Assembly: GCA_934668345.1 (NCBI GenBank)
Contig: CAKUNE010000002.1
Span: forward strand, 153,741-217,740
Length of the DNA: 64,000 bases
Direction: 5' to 3'
Origin: an uncultured Collinsella sp.
GTDB lineage: Bacteria > Actinomycetota > Coriobacteriia > Coriobacteriales > Coriobacteriaceae
In this document: positions 8,335 to 16,137 of the stretch, in pieces
Position numbering within the stretch: position 1 is the stretch's first letter
Layout: the number at the start of each line of letters is the position of its first letter
The notes under the pieces: generated by a model
What the model saw: only the letters and a program-made list of their open reading frames with translations
The model's database searches: none
What the model was told of the DNA's origin: nothing
Made by a program: the position numbers and the translations under genes

Positions 8335-9348
8335 ATGGCATATCCCGTATTTGACCTACACTGTGACACCGCCGACCGCATCGGCTGGGCCACGCTCGAT
8401 CTCGACCTGCGCTTTACCGCCGGCACCGACGGTTATTTCCCCGGCGACGAAACGCATCCGCAAGATTTCGACCTCATCGAGGGCAACGCCTGCGCCATCT
8501 CGCTCGCAAAGATCGGCAAAACTCCGTGGGCACAGTGCTTCGCCACGTTTGTCCCCGACGAGATTCCCACCGCCCACGCCGCGCGCTTCCAGGCGCAGAT
8601 CATGGCGCATATGAGCGGCCAGGCAATGCTCAACCACGACCGCATGGTCAACGTGCGCAGCGCCGCAGACATTCGCCCCGCGCTCAAGGACGGCAAGGTC
8701 GCTTGCATCCACACCATCGAAAACGCCACGTTCTTTGCCGAGGACCCCGCGCTGATCGAGGTACTCAAGAGCCTGGGCGTGCTCATGTCATCACTCAGCT
8801 GGAATGCGCAGGGGCCGCTCGCGAGCGGCCACGACACCCACGCCGGCCTCACCGCCGCCGGCATCGAGGCCCTTACGCAGATGGAGCACGCCGGCATGGT
8901 GCTCGACGTCTCCCACCTCAACGATGAGTGCTTTGACGAGGTTGTCGCCCACGCCACGCGCCCCTTCGTCGCCAGCCACTCCAACTCCCGCGCGGTTTGC
9001 GGCGTCAAGCGCAACCTCACCGACGACCAGTTCCGCACCATTCGCGACATGGGCGGTATCGTCGGCCTCAACTACTGCAGCGAGTTCCTTTCCAACGACG
9101 CAACCGACGAGACCGCCGCAGACGTCACCTTCGACCAGCTAGCGGCACATATCGAGCACTGGCTCGACCTGGGCGGCGAGGACGTCATCGCACTCGGTGG
9201 CGACTGGGACGGTGCCACGGTGCCCGCTTTCCTCTCCGATGCCAGCAAGATGCCCGAATTCCAGAACATGCTCTCCAAGCACTTTGGCAAGACCGTGATG
9301 CAAAAGCTCTGCAGCGATAATGCCCTTGCCTTCTTCGAGCGCTATTAA
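8335..9348 (+). CDS. M19-family membrane-dipeptidase-like peptidase
   Basis: A 337-residue zinc dipeptidase of family M19 (renal dipeptidase-like), predicted to hydrolyse dipeptides. Metal ligands are visible: FDLHCDTADR (His-x-Asp), Glu in CIHTIENATFF, His in LDVSHLNDE and in VASHSNSRA, and the Asp of ALGGDWDGA. Despite the family name there is no signal peptide, so it is probably cytosolic, fitting a bacterium that imports peptides. ATG at 8335 with CGGAGGAACT. A 13-bp hairpin follows the stop. Confidence 0.9.
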   Translation: MAYPVFDLHCDTADRIGWATLDLDLRFTAGTDGYFPGDETHPQDFDLIEGNACAISLAKIGKTPWAQCFATFVPDEIPTAHAARFQAQIMAHMSGQAMLNHDRMVNVRSAADIRPALKDGKVACIHTIENATFFAEDPALIEVLKSLGVLMSSLSWNAQGPLASGHDTHAGLTAAGIEALTQMEHAGMVLDVSHLNDECFDEVVAHATRPFVASHSNSRAVCGVKRNLTDDQFRTIRDMGGIVGLNYCSEFLSNDATDETAADVTFDQLAAHIEHWLDLGGEDVIALGGDWDGATVPAFLSDASKMPEFQNMLSKHFGKTVMQKLCSDNALAFFERY

Positions 9349-9363
9349 TTTCGCATCCCTTGA

Positions 9364-9401
9364 GCGGGTCGGCATGCCGAGCAATCGACATGCCGACCCG
9401 C
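9364..9401. repeat. 13-bp hairpin after the dipeptidase gene
   Basis: A perfect stem (9364-9376 with 9389-9401) and 12-base loop lie between the dipeptidase and the next gene. There is no T-run on either strand, so intrinsic termination is uncertain; it may shape or stabilise the mRNA. Confidence 0.6.
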
Positions 9402-9423
9402 CCCCCAATCTGAAGGATAACTT

Positions 9424-10200
9424 TTGACGCAGCAATTCACGATTTCCGTACCCCGACCGGATGGGATGCCCATCCCCGTCGTCGTTACCAAAAAGTGCGT
9501 CAAGAACTTCAACCTACGCGTCACTTCGAGCGGTGAGGTCCACGCCAGCGCACCGCTCGGAGCCACCCGCGAGCGTATCGAAGCGTTTGTGAAGCGCAAC
9601 AGCGCCTGGATTATCAGTCGACTTGCCCAGCGCGAGCAGCGTCAGGCGACGGCACGAGAGCCGCTCAGCCCCTCGTCCATCATTGCACTTTGGGGCAAGC
9701 CCATCACGGTACAGGATGCACTCGATCACAACTTTGCATCACCCGCACCGCGACCCAAACAGGCCACCTTCGCAAGTTTTATGGGTACCGATGAATCGGA
9801 CGAAGGCCCACAGGCCAAGCGGCACGCAATCCTCGACGGCCTAACGTCCGATGAGCTCCAAGCCCGTATCGACCAGCTCTATGCAACCGAGGTCACCACG
9901 GCGCTGTACGATATGGTGCACGCGTACGAAATCGCAATGGGCGTCACCGTGGCCCGCGTCTCCGTGCGCAGCATGAAAACGCGCTGGGGATCATGCACGC
10001 CCAAGACCGGCGCCATTCGCATCGCACGCGAACTTGCCGCCTATCCCATCGAATGCCTCGACATGGTTGTCGCCCACGAGCTCGTCCACTTGCTCGAGCC
10101 AAGCCACAATCAGCGATTCCACGCCCTGCTCGACACGTACTGTCCCAACAATAAAGCTCTGTCGCAGCGGCTCAAGCAGCCACCCCTCAACAAGCTCTAG
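9424..10200 (+). CDS. YgjP-like (DUF45) zinc metallopeptidase
   Basis: A 258-residue protein of the YgjP/SprT-related DUF45 family. The zinc motif is HELVH in VVAHELVHLLEPSHNQRFH, with a third His in the same block. The family signature MKTRWGSCTPKTGAIRI precedes it. A roughly 30-residue insert after residue 80 (the region ALDHNFASPAPRPKQATFAS) is unusual compared with shorter members. Substrate unknown. Start is TTG with AAGGATAACTT upstream. It converges with folB, the stops being 6 bases apart. Confidence 0.85.
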   Translation: MTQQFTISVPRPDGMPIPVVVTKKCVKNFNLRVTSSGEVHASAPLGATRERIEAFVKRNSAWIISRLAQREQRQATAREPLSPSSIIALWGKPITVQDALDHNFASPAPRPKQATFASFMGTDESDEGPQAKRHAILDGLTSDELQARIDQLYATEVTTALYDMVHAYEIAMGVTVARVSVRSMKTRWGSCTPKTGAIRIARELAAYPIECLDMVVAHELVHLLEPSHNQRFHALLDTYCPNNKALSQRLKQPPLNKL

Positions 10201-10206
10201 CGTCGA

Positions 10207-10692
10207 CTAGCGCACGCGCTCGATCTCGACGCCGCAGCTTGCCAGAGGCAGGCCAACAGGAGCCCACGGCTTATCGAGCTTTATGCGCACACCAAGCAGC
10301 GAGGGATAACGGCGCAGCAGCATCTGGGCTGTCCCCTCGGCTGCCGCCTCGATGAGCTTAAACGTATGCTCGCGCAGATAGCCATCGACATCGTGGCACA
10401 CCGAGCCGTAGTCAATCGAGGCATCCAGGTTATCGTGCTCCCCCGCCGCGCGCAGGTCGGCATAGAGCACCAGAGAAACGATGAACTTCTGACCCAGCGC
10501 ATTCTCCTCGGGATACACGCCATGGTTGGCAAAAACCTCAAGGCCGTCAATGACAATGCGATCGGCATGGCGCAGATCGTCATAGCTCACGTGGGGCACC
10601 GCCGTTGCGGTGGATATTTCGCCCCTTCCACGGCGGGCGAGCTCGGCGCCTTCAGTCTTGGTTGCATTCTCGGGCAGTTTCTTGTTACTCAT
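10207..10692 (-). CDS. folB: Dihydroneopterin aldolase
   Basis: A 161-residue FolB, which cleaves 7,8-dihydroneopterin to 6-hydroxymethyl-dihydropterin and glycolaldehyde in folate synthesis. The domain covers residues about 44-161: DRIVIDGLEVFANHGVYPEE (substrate Glu), SIDYGSVC, FKLIEAAAE and the catalytic Lys in IKLDKPWAPVG. About 40 N-terminal residues are extra and hydrophilic. ATG at 10692 with AAGGAGACGATCGCG. Last gene of folE-HD-folB. No folK or folP is adjacent, so those steps are encoded elsewhere. Confidence 0.93.
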   Translation of the reverse strand: MSNKKLPENATKTEGAELARRGRGEISTATAVPHVSYDDLRHADRIVIDGLEVFANHGVYPEENALGQKFIVSLVLYADLRAAGEHDNLDASIDYGSVCHDVDGYLREHTFKLIEAAAEGTAQMLLRRYPSLLGVRIKLDKPWAPVGLPLASCGVEIERVR

Positions 10693-10735
10693 CGCGATCG
10701 TCTCCTTCGTTTAGAACCCCGACCGCGCAAACTAA

Positions 10736-11317
10736 CTACACGCGAATCGACAGGTTCTTTTTATCATCGCTCCAGTTGCAAGCATTGCGCGCGGGGCATG
10801 CAAAGCAGGCGCGCGACGCTTTGTCGGCTGCATAGAGCAGACGCTCGAGCGGTTGGCTGTTCACGCGCAGCTTTCGATGGCCCAGAATGGCCGTCTTAAT
10901 GGCCGCGGCATCGGCCGGCTCAAACGCCACGTCATCGGGCATACCGCCGAGAATCGCATCAGCGACGCGTTCGCTTGCAACATCATGGGATATACCCGAT
11001 TCATACTGTTCATCTTTGCCGATATCGTGAAGAAGTGCCGTGGCGTAGATGACCTCGCGGTCAAATTCGAGCTGTTCCTCGAGATTCTTGATCCACATAA
11101 TGCGAGCGACATCGAGCAGATGGTCAATACCGTGGCGGCAGAAGATGCGCCCCGATTCCAACTGTGCAATGTTGCCCAGGTGCCGCCGGAACAGCCCGTT
11201 GGCACAAATGTAATCAATGCGAGGCATGGCGCCAAAGGGGGTCAGGCCCGAAGCCATAAAGCCGCGACGCGACGTCCCCTCATCGGTCTTCGATGTAAAG
11301 TCGTTGACGACTCTCAT
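10736..11317 (-). CDS. HD-domain phosphohydrolase with C-terminal Cys cluster, in folate operon
   Basis: A 193-residue HD-domain metal-dependent phosphohydrolase. Ligands are His in CRHGIDHLLDVARI, the HD pair in ATALLHDIGKDEQ and a later Asp near SHDVAS. The tail carries CFACPARNAC (Cys-x2-Cys-x5-Cys), which could bind zinc or an iron-sulfur cluster. It begins 3 bases after the folE stop and precedes folB, so it is probably co-transcribed with both. HD proteins beside folE are seen in other anaerobes. Removal of phosphate from dihydroneopterin triphosphate, the unassigned step between FolE and FolB, is an attractive but untested role. Confidence 0.75.
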   Translation of the reverse strand: MRVVNDFTSKTDEGTSRRGFMASGLTPFGAMPRIDYICANGLFRRHLGNIAQLESGRIFCRHGIDHLLDVARIMWIKNLEEQLEFDREVIYATALLHDIGKDEQYESGISHDVASERVADAILGGMPDDVAFEPADAAAIKTAILGHRKLRVNSQPLERLLYAADKASRACFACPARNACNWSDDKKNLSIRV

Positions 11318-11319
11318 GG

Positions 11320-11877
11320 TTAGCGGCCCAGCATCCTAAAGAAACGCTCCTCGAGCGCGGGATCGGTCTCAAAGACACCGCGGCGAGCGAGCGTCACGGT
11401 CTTGGTGCCGGGCTTTTGCACGCCACGCATCGTCATGCACATATGCTCAGCTTCCATGAGCACAATCGCTCCCTGGGGAGCGAGATAATCCATGAGGGCA
11501 TCGGCAACCTGTGCGCACAGTTGCTCCTGCAGCTGAAGACGGCGGGCATAAACCTCAACCGTGCGGGCGAACTTGGAAAGCCCAGCCACCCGACCGTTAG
11601 GGATATAACCAATGGCGGCCTTGCCATAAAACGGCAGCAGATGATGTTCGCACAGCGAGTAGAACGTGATGTCGCGCTCGATAACCAAATCGTTCGAAGC
11701 GACGGCAAAGGTTTTGGACAGGTGTTCCTCGGCACTCTGGTCCATGCCGCCGGCGATCTCACCATACATACGGGCAACGCGCGCCGGGGTCTCCAGCAGG
11801 CCCTCACGAGTTGGGTCCTCGCCTATGCCCTCAAGCAACAGCTTAATGGCGGCCTCGACTTTTTCCTGATCGACCAT
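11320..11877 (-). CDS. folE: GTP cyclohydrolase I
   Basis: A 185-residue GTP cyclohydrolase I of normal length, converting GTP to 7,8-dihydroneopterin triphosphate as the first step of folate synthesis. Zinc ligands are Cys and His in [14 protein letters not shown] and Cys in [33 protein letters not shown] is the family N-terminal signature. It heads the folE-HD-folB operon on the minus strand. Confidence 0.96.
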   Translation of the reverse strand: MVDQEKVEAAIKLLLEGIGEDPTREGLLETPARVARMYGEIAGGMDQSAEEHLSKTFAVASNDLVIERDITFYSLCEHHLLPFYGKAAIGYIPNGRVAGLSKFARTVEVYARRLQLQEQLCAQVADALMDYLAPQGAIVLMEAEHMCMTMRGVQKPGTKTVTLARRGVFETDPALEERFFRMLGR

Positions 11878-11943
11878 CTGGGCCTCACTTTTCCGATTTC
11901 ACGTTCGCGCTATGGTACCACGCCCTCCGGCATCGACCACAAG

Positions 11944-12525
11944 CTACATAGTATGGGTCGAATAGACCGGATCATCACGCCAAAGTTCAACCGCATCACA
12001 AAGCGCAACGCCCTCGCGCTCAGCACGGGCACGCGTGGCATTCATATCGATCACGCGCTGGTTACTCGAGCCCCTAAAACGCAACGAGATATCGTACAGA
12101 TCTTGAACAAACGGGCCGTCCACCAACATGTCAAGGCAGGCAAGAATGCGATCCGTCACCTCGGTATGATGACGACCGCCCGGCATAAGCTCCTCGAGCA
12201 CGTCACCGGTAAAGCACCAAATAGTCTTCCCCGACTCCACGGGGTAAGCCTCACGAACACGCTCGACAAACTCAACGAGTCCCGCCTGATTCTCAGGTTC
12301 CATAGGCTCGCCGCCCAAAATCGTCAGACCATCGATAAAGGGATGGTCGAGGCTCTCAATAATCTTGTCTTCGACGGCACGATCAAACGGCTCGCCCGCA
12401 GCAAAGTCCCACGCGACAGAATTAAAGCAGTTCTTGCACCCACGACGGCACCCACTCACAAACAGAGAAGTACGAACGCCTTCCCCATCAGCAATGTCGA
12501 AATACTTAATGTTCGCGTAGTTCAT
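11944..12525 (-). CDS. nrdG: Anaerobic ribonucleotide reductase activating enzyme
   Basis: A 193-residue radical SAM activase that installs the glycyl radical on NrdD. The cluster motif is CRRGCKNC (Cys-x3-Cys-x2-Cys), and TILGGEPMEPEN is the SAM-binding glycine motif. ATG at 12525 with AGGAAGG upstream; in-frame upstream codons to 12681 run through a large hairpin and are rejected. nrdD lies upstream on the same strand but 426 bases away, separated by two giant inverted repeats, an unusually wide gap for this gene pair. Confidence 0.94.
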   Translation of the reverse strand: MNYANIKYFDIADGEGVRTSLFVSGCRRGCKNCFNSVAWDFAAGEPFDRAVEDKIIESLDHPFIDGLTILGGEPMEPENQAGLVEFVERVREAYPVESGKTIWCFTGDVLEELMPGGRHHTEVTDRILACLDMLVDGPFVQDLYDISLRFRGSSNQRVIDMNATRARAEREGVALCDAVELWRDDPVYSTHTM

Positions 12526-12539
12526 AAGTAACCTTCCTG

Positions 12540-12625
12540 GGGGTCTGGAGTATATCATTCCGTCCTCAAACATTCTCGGCCTTTGGCCTGCGAAACTGCG
12601 GGCGGAACGATATACTCCAGACCCC
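12540..12625. repeat. Nested inverted repeat A upstream of nrdG
   Basis: Two 23-bp arms (12540-12562 and 12603-12625) match at 22 of 23 positions. The 40-base spacer contains GGCC-TTT-GGCC. The left arm ends next to the nrdG ribosome binding site, so folding could limit nrdG translation. No T-run and no target duplication. Confidence 0.85.
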
Positions 12626-12806
12626 TCGCGAGCAACACTCAATGAACGAAGCGAACATCGAGTATAGGGTTCGAGGTCCAATAAAAAATTTGTTGCAGCT
12701 CAACCGTTGCTGCAAGCAAACCGTTATTGCAAGTCGACTCATTTCCGCTAAGAACTTCGAGGAGTGAGCAGACCGCGCGCTGCATCTCAGCTAAGTCAAC
12801 TTGGCC
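12626..12806. other. Non-coding stretch between hairpins A and B
   Basis: I see no gene. A short ORF on the minus strand runs across the hairpins and has no ribosome binding site. TTGCAGC and GCTGCAA near 12694-12716 could form a small stem. Confidence 0.5.
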
Positions 12807-12936
12807 GCCCCGTAGCGAGGCCCCGGACCTTTGCTCGATATGAGTTCCGCACGAACAGGAGGCGCCAGTGGCGCCTCCGTCGTGAGCCAGGACTGTCCGA
12901 AATAGTGAGTAAAGGTCCGGGGCCTCGCTACGGGGC
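12807..12936. repeat. Nested inverted repeat B after nrdD
   Basis: Two 30-bp arms (12807-12836 and 12907-12936) match at 29 of 30 positions. Within the 70-base spacer GGAGGCGCC-AGT-GGCGCCTCC (12858-12878) forms an inner hairpin, extended by an ACGA/TCGT pair. It begins 16 bases past the nrdD stop and could terminate or stabilise the nrdD mRNA. No T-run. Confidence 0.9.
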
Positions 12937-12951
12937 AGTCTGGGATGGTTA

Positions 12952-15174
12952 TTAGAGATGCAGCACGCGGTCGCGGATCTCCTCGGTTCGACCCTGGTTC
13001 CAGAACTGGGTACCGATGTAGCCGCACGTGCGACGGGCGACATTCATCTTCTCCTGGTCACGATTGCCGCAGTTGGGGCACTCCCACACCAGCTTGCCGT
13101 CATCCTCGACAATCTTAATCTCGCCATCGTAGCCGCACACCTGGCAATAATCGCTCTTGGTGTTGAGCTCGGCGTACATGATGTTGTCGTAGATGTACTG
13201 CATCACGCGAATGACAGCCTTGAGGTTGTCCTGCATGTTGGGAACCTCGACATAGGAGATAGCACCGCCCGGCGAAAGCTGCTGGAACATGCCCTCGAAC
13301 TTGAGCTTGTCGAATGCGTCAATCTCCTCGGACACATGAACGTGGTAGCTGTTAGTAATGTAGCCCTTGTCCGTCACGCCCGGGATGATGCCAAAACGGC
13401 GCTGCAGGCACTTGGCGAACTTGTAGGTCGTCGACTCCAACGGCGTACCGTACAGCGAGAAGTCAATATCGCTTTCGGCCTTCCACTCGGCGCACTTATC
13501 GTTCATACGCTGCATGACGGCCATGGCAAAGGGCGTGCCCTCCTTCTCGGTGTGGCTGTGGCCCGTCATGTACTTGACGCACTCATACAGGCCGGCATAC
13601 CCCAGGCTGATGGTGGAATAGCCACCCACGAGCAGCTTATCGATCGTCTCGCCCTTCTTCAGACGCGCCAGGGCACCGTACTGCCAAAGAATCGGTGCGG
13701 CATCCGAAAGCGTACCCATCAGACGCTCATGACGGCACAGCAGAGCGCGGTGGCACAGCTCAAGGCGCTCGTCGAAGATCTTCCAGAACTTGTCCATGTC
13801 CTGGTGCGAGCTCAGCGCGACATCGGGCAGGTTGATGGTCACAACGCCCTGGTTAAAGCGACCGTAGTACTTGGGCTTGTTTGGGTCATAGTTCAGCGCG
13901 TTGGCCACGTTGTTAAATCCGTTACCGGAGCGGTCGGGCGTCAGGAAACTGCGGCAACCCATGCAGGTGTAGCAATCGCCGTTGCCGGCGGTCTCGCCCT
14001 TCGACAGCTTGAGCTCGCGCATCTTCTTCTCGGAGATGTAGTCGGGCACCATGCGCTTGGCAGTGCACTTGGCAGCCAGCTGGGTCAGGTAGAAGTACGG
14101 GGAATTCTCGTGAACGTTATCGTCCTCGAGTACATAGATAAGCTTGGGGAATGCCGGGGTAATCCACACACCGGCTTCGTTCTTAACGCCCTCATAGCGC
14201 TGACGAAGCGTCTCCTCCACGATCATGGCAAGGTCGTGCTTCTCCTGCGCTGAGCGAGCCTCGTTGAGATACATAAAGACCGTCACAAACGGCGCCTGGC
14301 CGTTGGTGGTCATAAGGGTCACGACCTGATACTGAATCGTCTGGACGCCGCGACGGATCTCGTCACGCAGACGGTCCTCAACGACCTCACGGACCTTTTC
14401 GGCAGATGCCGAAACACCGAGTTCCTCGAGCTCGCGGGCGACCTCGCCGCGAATCTTTTGACGGCTCACCTCAACAAAGGGGGCGAGATGGGTCAGCGAG
14501 ATGGACTGGCCGCCGTACTGGGAGGAAGCGACCTGGGCGATAATCTGCGTCGCGATGTTGCAGGCAGTCGAGAAGCTATGCGGCTTCTCGATCAGCGTGC
14601 CCGAGATAACGGTGCCGTTCTGGAGCATGTCCTCCAGGTTCACCAGGTCGCAGTTATGCATGTGCTGGGCAAAGTAGTCGGAATCGTGGAAGTGGATCAG
14701 GCCCTCATTGTGGGCATCCACGATCTCCTGAGGCAGCAGCACGCGCTGAGTCAGGTCCTTGGAAATCTCGCCGGCCATATAGTCGCGCTGGACGGAATTG
14801 ACGGTCGGGTTCTTGTTAGAGTTCTCCTGCTTGACCTCTTCGTTATTGCACTCGATCAGCGACAAAATCTTGTCGTCGGTCGTGTTCTTCTGGCGCTTCA
14901 GGCTCTGAACATAGCGATAGATGATGTAGTGGCGAGCAACCTCGTAGCAGTCGAGACGCATGATCTCGTCCTCGACCAAATCCTGGATCTCCTCGACCGA
15001 AACGGTGTGGCCCGCGTTCTCACATGCCTCGGCGACGTTTTGTGCCGCGTAAACCACCTGGCGGTCAGTTAGACGAGAGCTCTCCTCGACCTCCAAGTTG
15101 GCGGCGCGGATGGCATTGACGATCTTATCGATGTCAAAGACAACCTCGGTGCCGCTGCGCTTGATGATCTTCAT
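12952..15174 (-). CDS. nrdD: Anaerobic ribonucleoside-triphosphate reductase
   Basis: A 740-residue class III reductase making dNTPs without oxygen. Residues 1-95 form an ATP-cone (MKIIKRSGTEVVFDIDKIVN). The core spans the middle, including the Cys-rich CYTCMGCRSFL. The C-terminus has a four-Cys zinc site (CQVCG, CPNCG) and the glycyl radical loop RRTCGYIGTQFWNQGR. ATG at 15174 with GAGGCAAGAGG upstream; the alternative start at 15204 is less well placed. NrdG downstream is its activase. The leader is about 220 bases and the promoter carries an NrdR box. Confidence 0.96.
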   Translation of the reverse strand: MKIIKRSGTEVVFDIDKIVNAIRAANLEVEESSRLTDRQVVYAAQNVAEACENAGHTVSVEEIQDLVEDEIMRLDCYEVARHYIIYRYVQSLKRQKNTTDDKILSLIECNNEEVKQENSNKNPTVNSVQRDYMAGEISKDLTQRVLLPQEIVDAHNEGLIHFHDSDYFAQHMHNCDLVNLEDMLQNGTVISGTLIEKPHSFSTACNIATQIIAQVASSQYGGQSISLTHLAPFVEVSRQKIRGEVARELEELGVSASAEKVREVVEDRLRDEIRRGVQTIQYQVVTLMTTNGQAPFVTVFMYLNEARSAQEKHDLAMIVEETLRQRYEGVKNEAGVWITPAFPKLIYVLEDDNVHENSPYFYLTQLAAKCTAKRMVPDYISEKKMRELKLSKGETAGNGDCYTCMGCRSFLTPDRSGNGFNNVANALNYDPNKPKYYGRFNQGVVTINLPDVALSSHQDMDKFWKIFDERLELCHRALLCRHERLMGTLSDAAPILWQYGALARLKKGETIDKLLVGGYSTISLGYAGLYECVKYMTGHSHTEKEGTPFAMAVMQRMNDKCAEWKAESDIDFSLYGTPLESTTYKFAKCLQRRFGIIPGVTDKGYITNSYHVHVSEEIDAFDKLKFEGMFQQLSPGGAISYVEVPNMQDNLKAVIRVMQYIYDNIMYAELNTKSDYCQVCGYDGEIKIVEDDGKLVWECPNCGNRDQEKMNVARRTCGYIGTQFWNQGRTEEIRDRVLHL

Positions 15175-15401
15175 CCTCTTGCCTCTTTCGCATCGTAGCC
15201 TCATTGCGCTTCAGAGCCAAACGATGCCCGGCAGGGCCTGTCCCTGTCTTGCGGCGCCGTCGCGCAATCTGTGTTCTCGATAAACCATAAGCCTCCATGC
15301 GGACATTCCCAGAAGCCGATCAAGCGGCTCAAGGACACGTTCAAAAGAGGCAGTTAAGGTCTTCGTTCTCTGTCCGCCATCTATCATACGACAAAGAGGC
15401 A

Positions 15402-15447
15402 TCTATATCCTGTATTCTTTTTTTAGGTCAAACACAACATATAGTGT
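15402..15447 (-). promoter_or_regulatory. nrdD promoter with NrdR box
   Basis: On the minus strand ACACTATATGTTGTGT (15432-15447) matches the NrdR-box consensus ACACTATATATTGTGT at all but one position. It abuts a -35 TTGACC (15426-15431), 18 bases before a -10 TATAGA (15402-15407). A weaker half-matching box overlaps the -10. NrdR is the known repressor of ribonucleotide reductase genes. Confidence 0.85.
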
Positions 15448-15842
15448 TTCAGCAGGTCAAAGCAATTAGTCATTTTGCAGACGCATTAAAAATGAAGGGC
15501 TCTTGGCAGAGTGCTAAAACGTTATCAGCTCGACTACCTGCACGGCAGTTTTGAAACCCCCTCAACCGCGCCGCTGACAAATCCTACCAAAACCAAGCCG
15601 CTCACGCCAAAAGAATCCAAAAGATTATGCTTGACCAACATGTTGCGGTCGTGCCTTGCCGTGCCTCATGCAACCGCGGCACGAATCCTTAAAAGATATG
15701 TGTATGCAAACGGAGAAGATGAGAGTTTCCTCGGATGACTACTGAGAAGCATCCCGGAAGATCAAAAACTCGAAATTTGGCGACCCATTTGGCGACCAAA
15801 ACAAAACAGCCCAGAGGACATAGCCTCTGAGCTGCGAACATT
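15448..15842. other. Intergenic region between nrdD promoter and tRNA-Val
   Basis: About 400 bases with no gene I can support. A 75-codon plus-strand ORF at 15511-15738 has no ribosome binding site and no recognisable domain. Confidence 0.5.
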
Positions 15843-15917
15843 TGGTGGGCGTTAGAAGATTTGAACTTCTGACCTCTTCCGTGTCAGGGAAGCGCTCTCC
15901 CCCTGAGCTAAACGCCC
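15843..15917 (-). tRNA. tRNA-Val (GAC)
   Basis: A full cloverleaf with GGGCGTT acceptor, D-arm TTAGCTCAGGGGGAGAGC, anticodon loop CTGACAC (anticodon GAC), T-arm AGTTCAAAT and encoded CCA. It follows tRNA-Gly by 3 bases, in the same transcript. Confidence 0.97.
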
Positions 15918-15920
15918 AAA

Positions 15921-15996
15921 TGGAGCGGACAACGGGGCTCGAACCCGCGACCCCAACCTTGGCAAGGTTGTGCTCTACCAACTGAGCCATGTCCGC
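15921..15996 (-). tRNA. tRNA-Gly (GCC), copy 1
   Basis: A full cloverleaf with GCGGACA acceptor, anticodon loop TTGCCAA (anticodon GCC), GGTTCGAGCC T-arm and encoded CCA. Identical to copies at 18211 and 18437. First gene of the Gly-Val unit. Confidence 0.97.
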
Positions 15997-16008
15997 TTAC
16001 GAGGATTA

Positions 16009-16056
16009 ATCTTACGTGATACCCGCATCCTATGCAAGAACTTTTTTTGAAAAGTT
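16009..16056 (-). promoter_or_regulatory. Promoter of the tRNA Gly-Val unit, with A/T palindrome
   Basis: -35 TTGCAT (16032-16037), 17-base spacer, -10 TAAGAT (16009-16014). Upstream, AACTTTTTTTGAAAAGTT (16039-16056) is an A/T palindrome placed exactly as at the other two tRNA promoters in this window. Confidence 0.85.
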
Positions 16057-16137
16057 TTGCGACGCCCTCGCGAACCTCGCAAAGACATCAGCCACCACGG
16101 AAAGCGCAGGCAAGCGCAAACTCGCCGCAAGAGGCCC

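Noticed and set aside
12639-13043. 134-codon minus-strand ORF across repeat B
   Set aside because: It overlaps the end of nrdD in another frame and encodes the arms of a hairpin.
15211-15402. 63-codon minus-strand ORF in the nrdD leader
   Set aside because: Its start overlaps the predicted -10, it has no ribosome binding site, and I see no recognisable motif.
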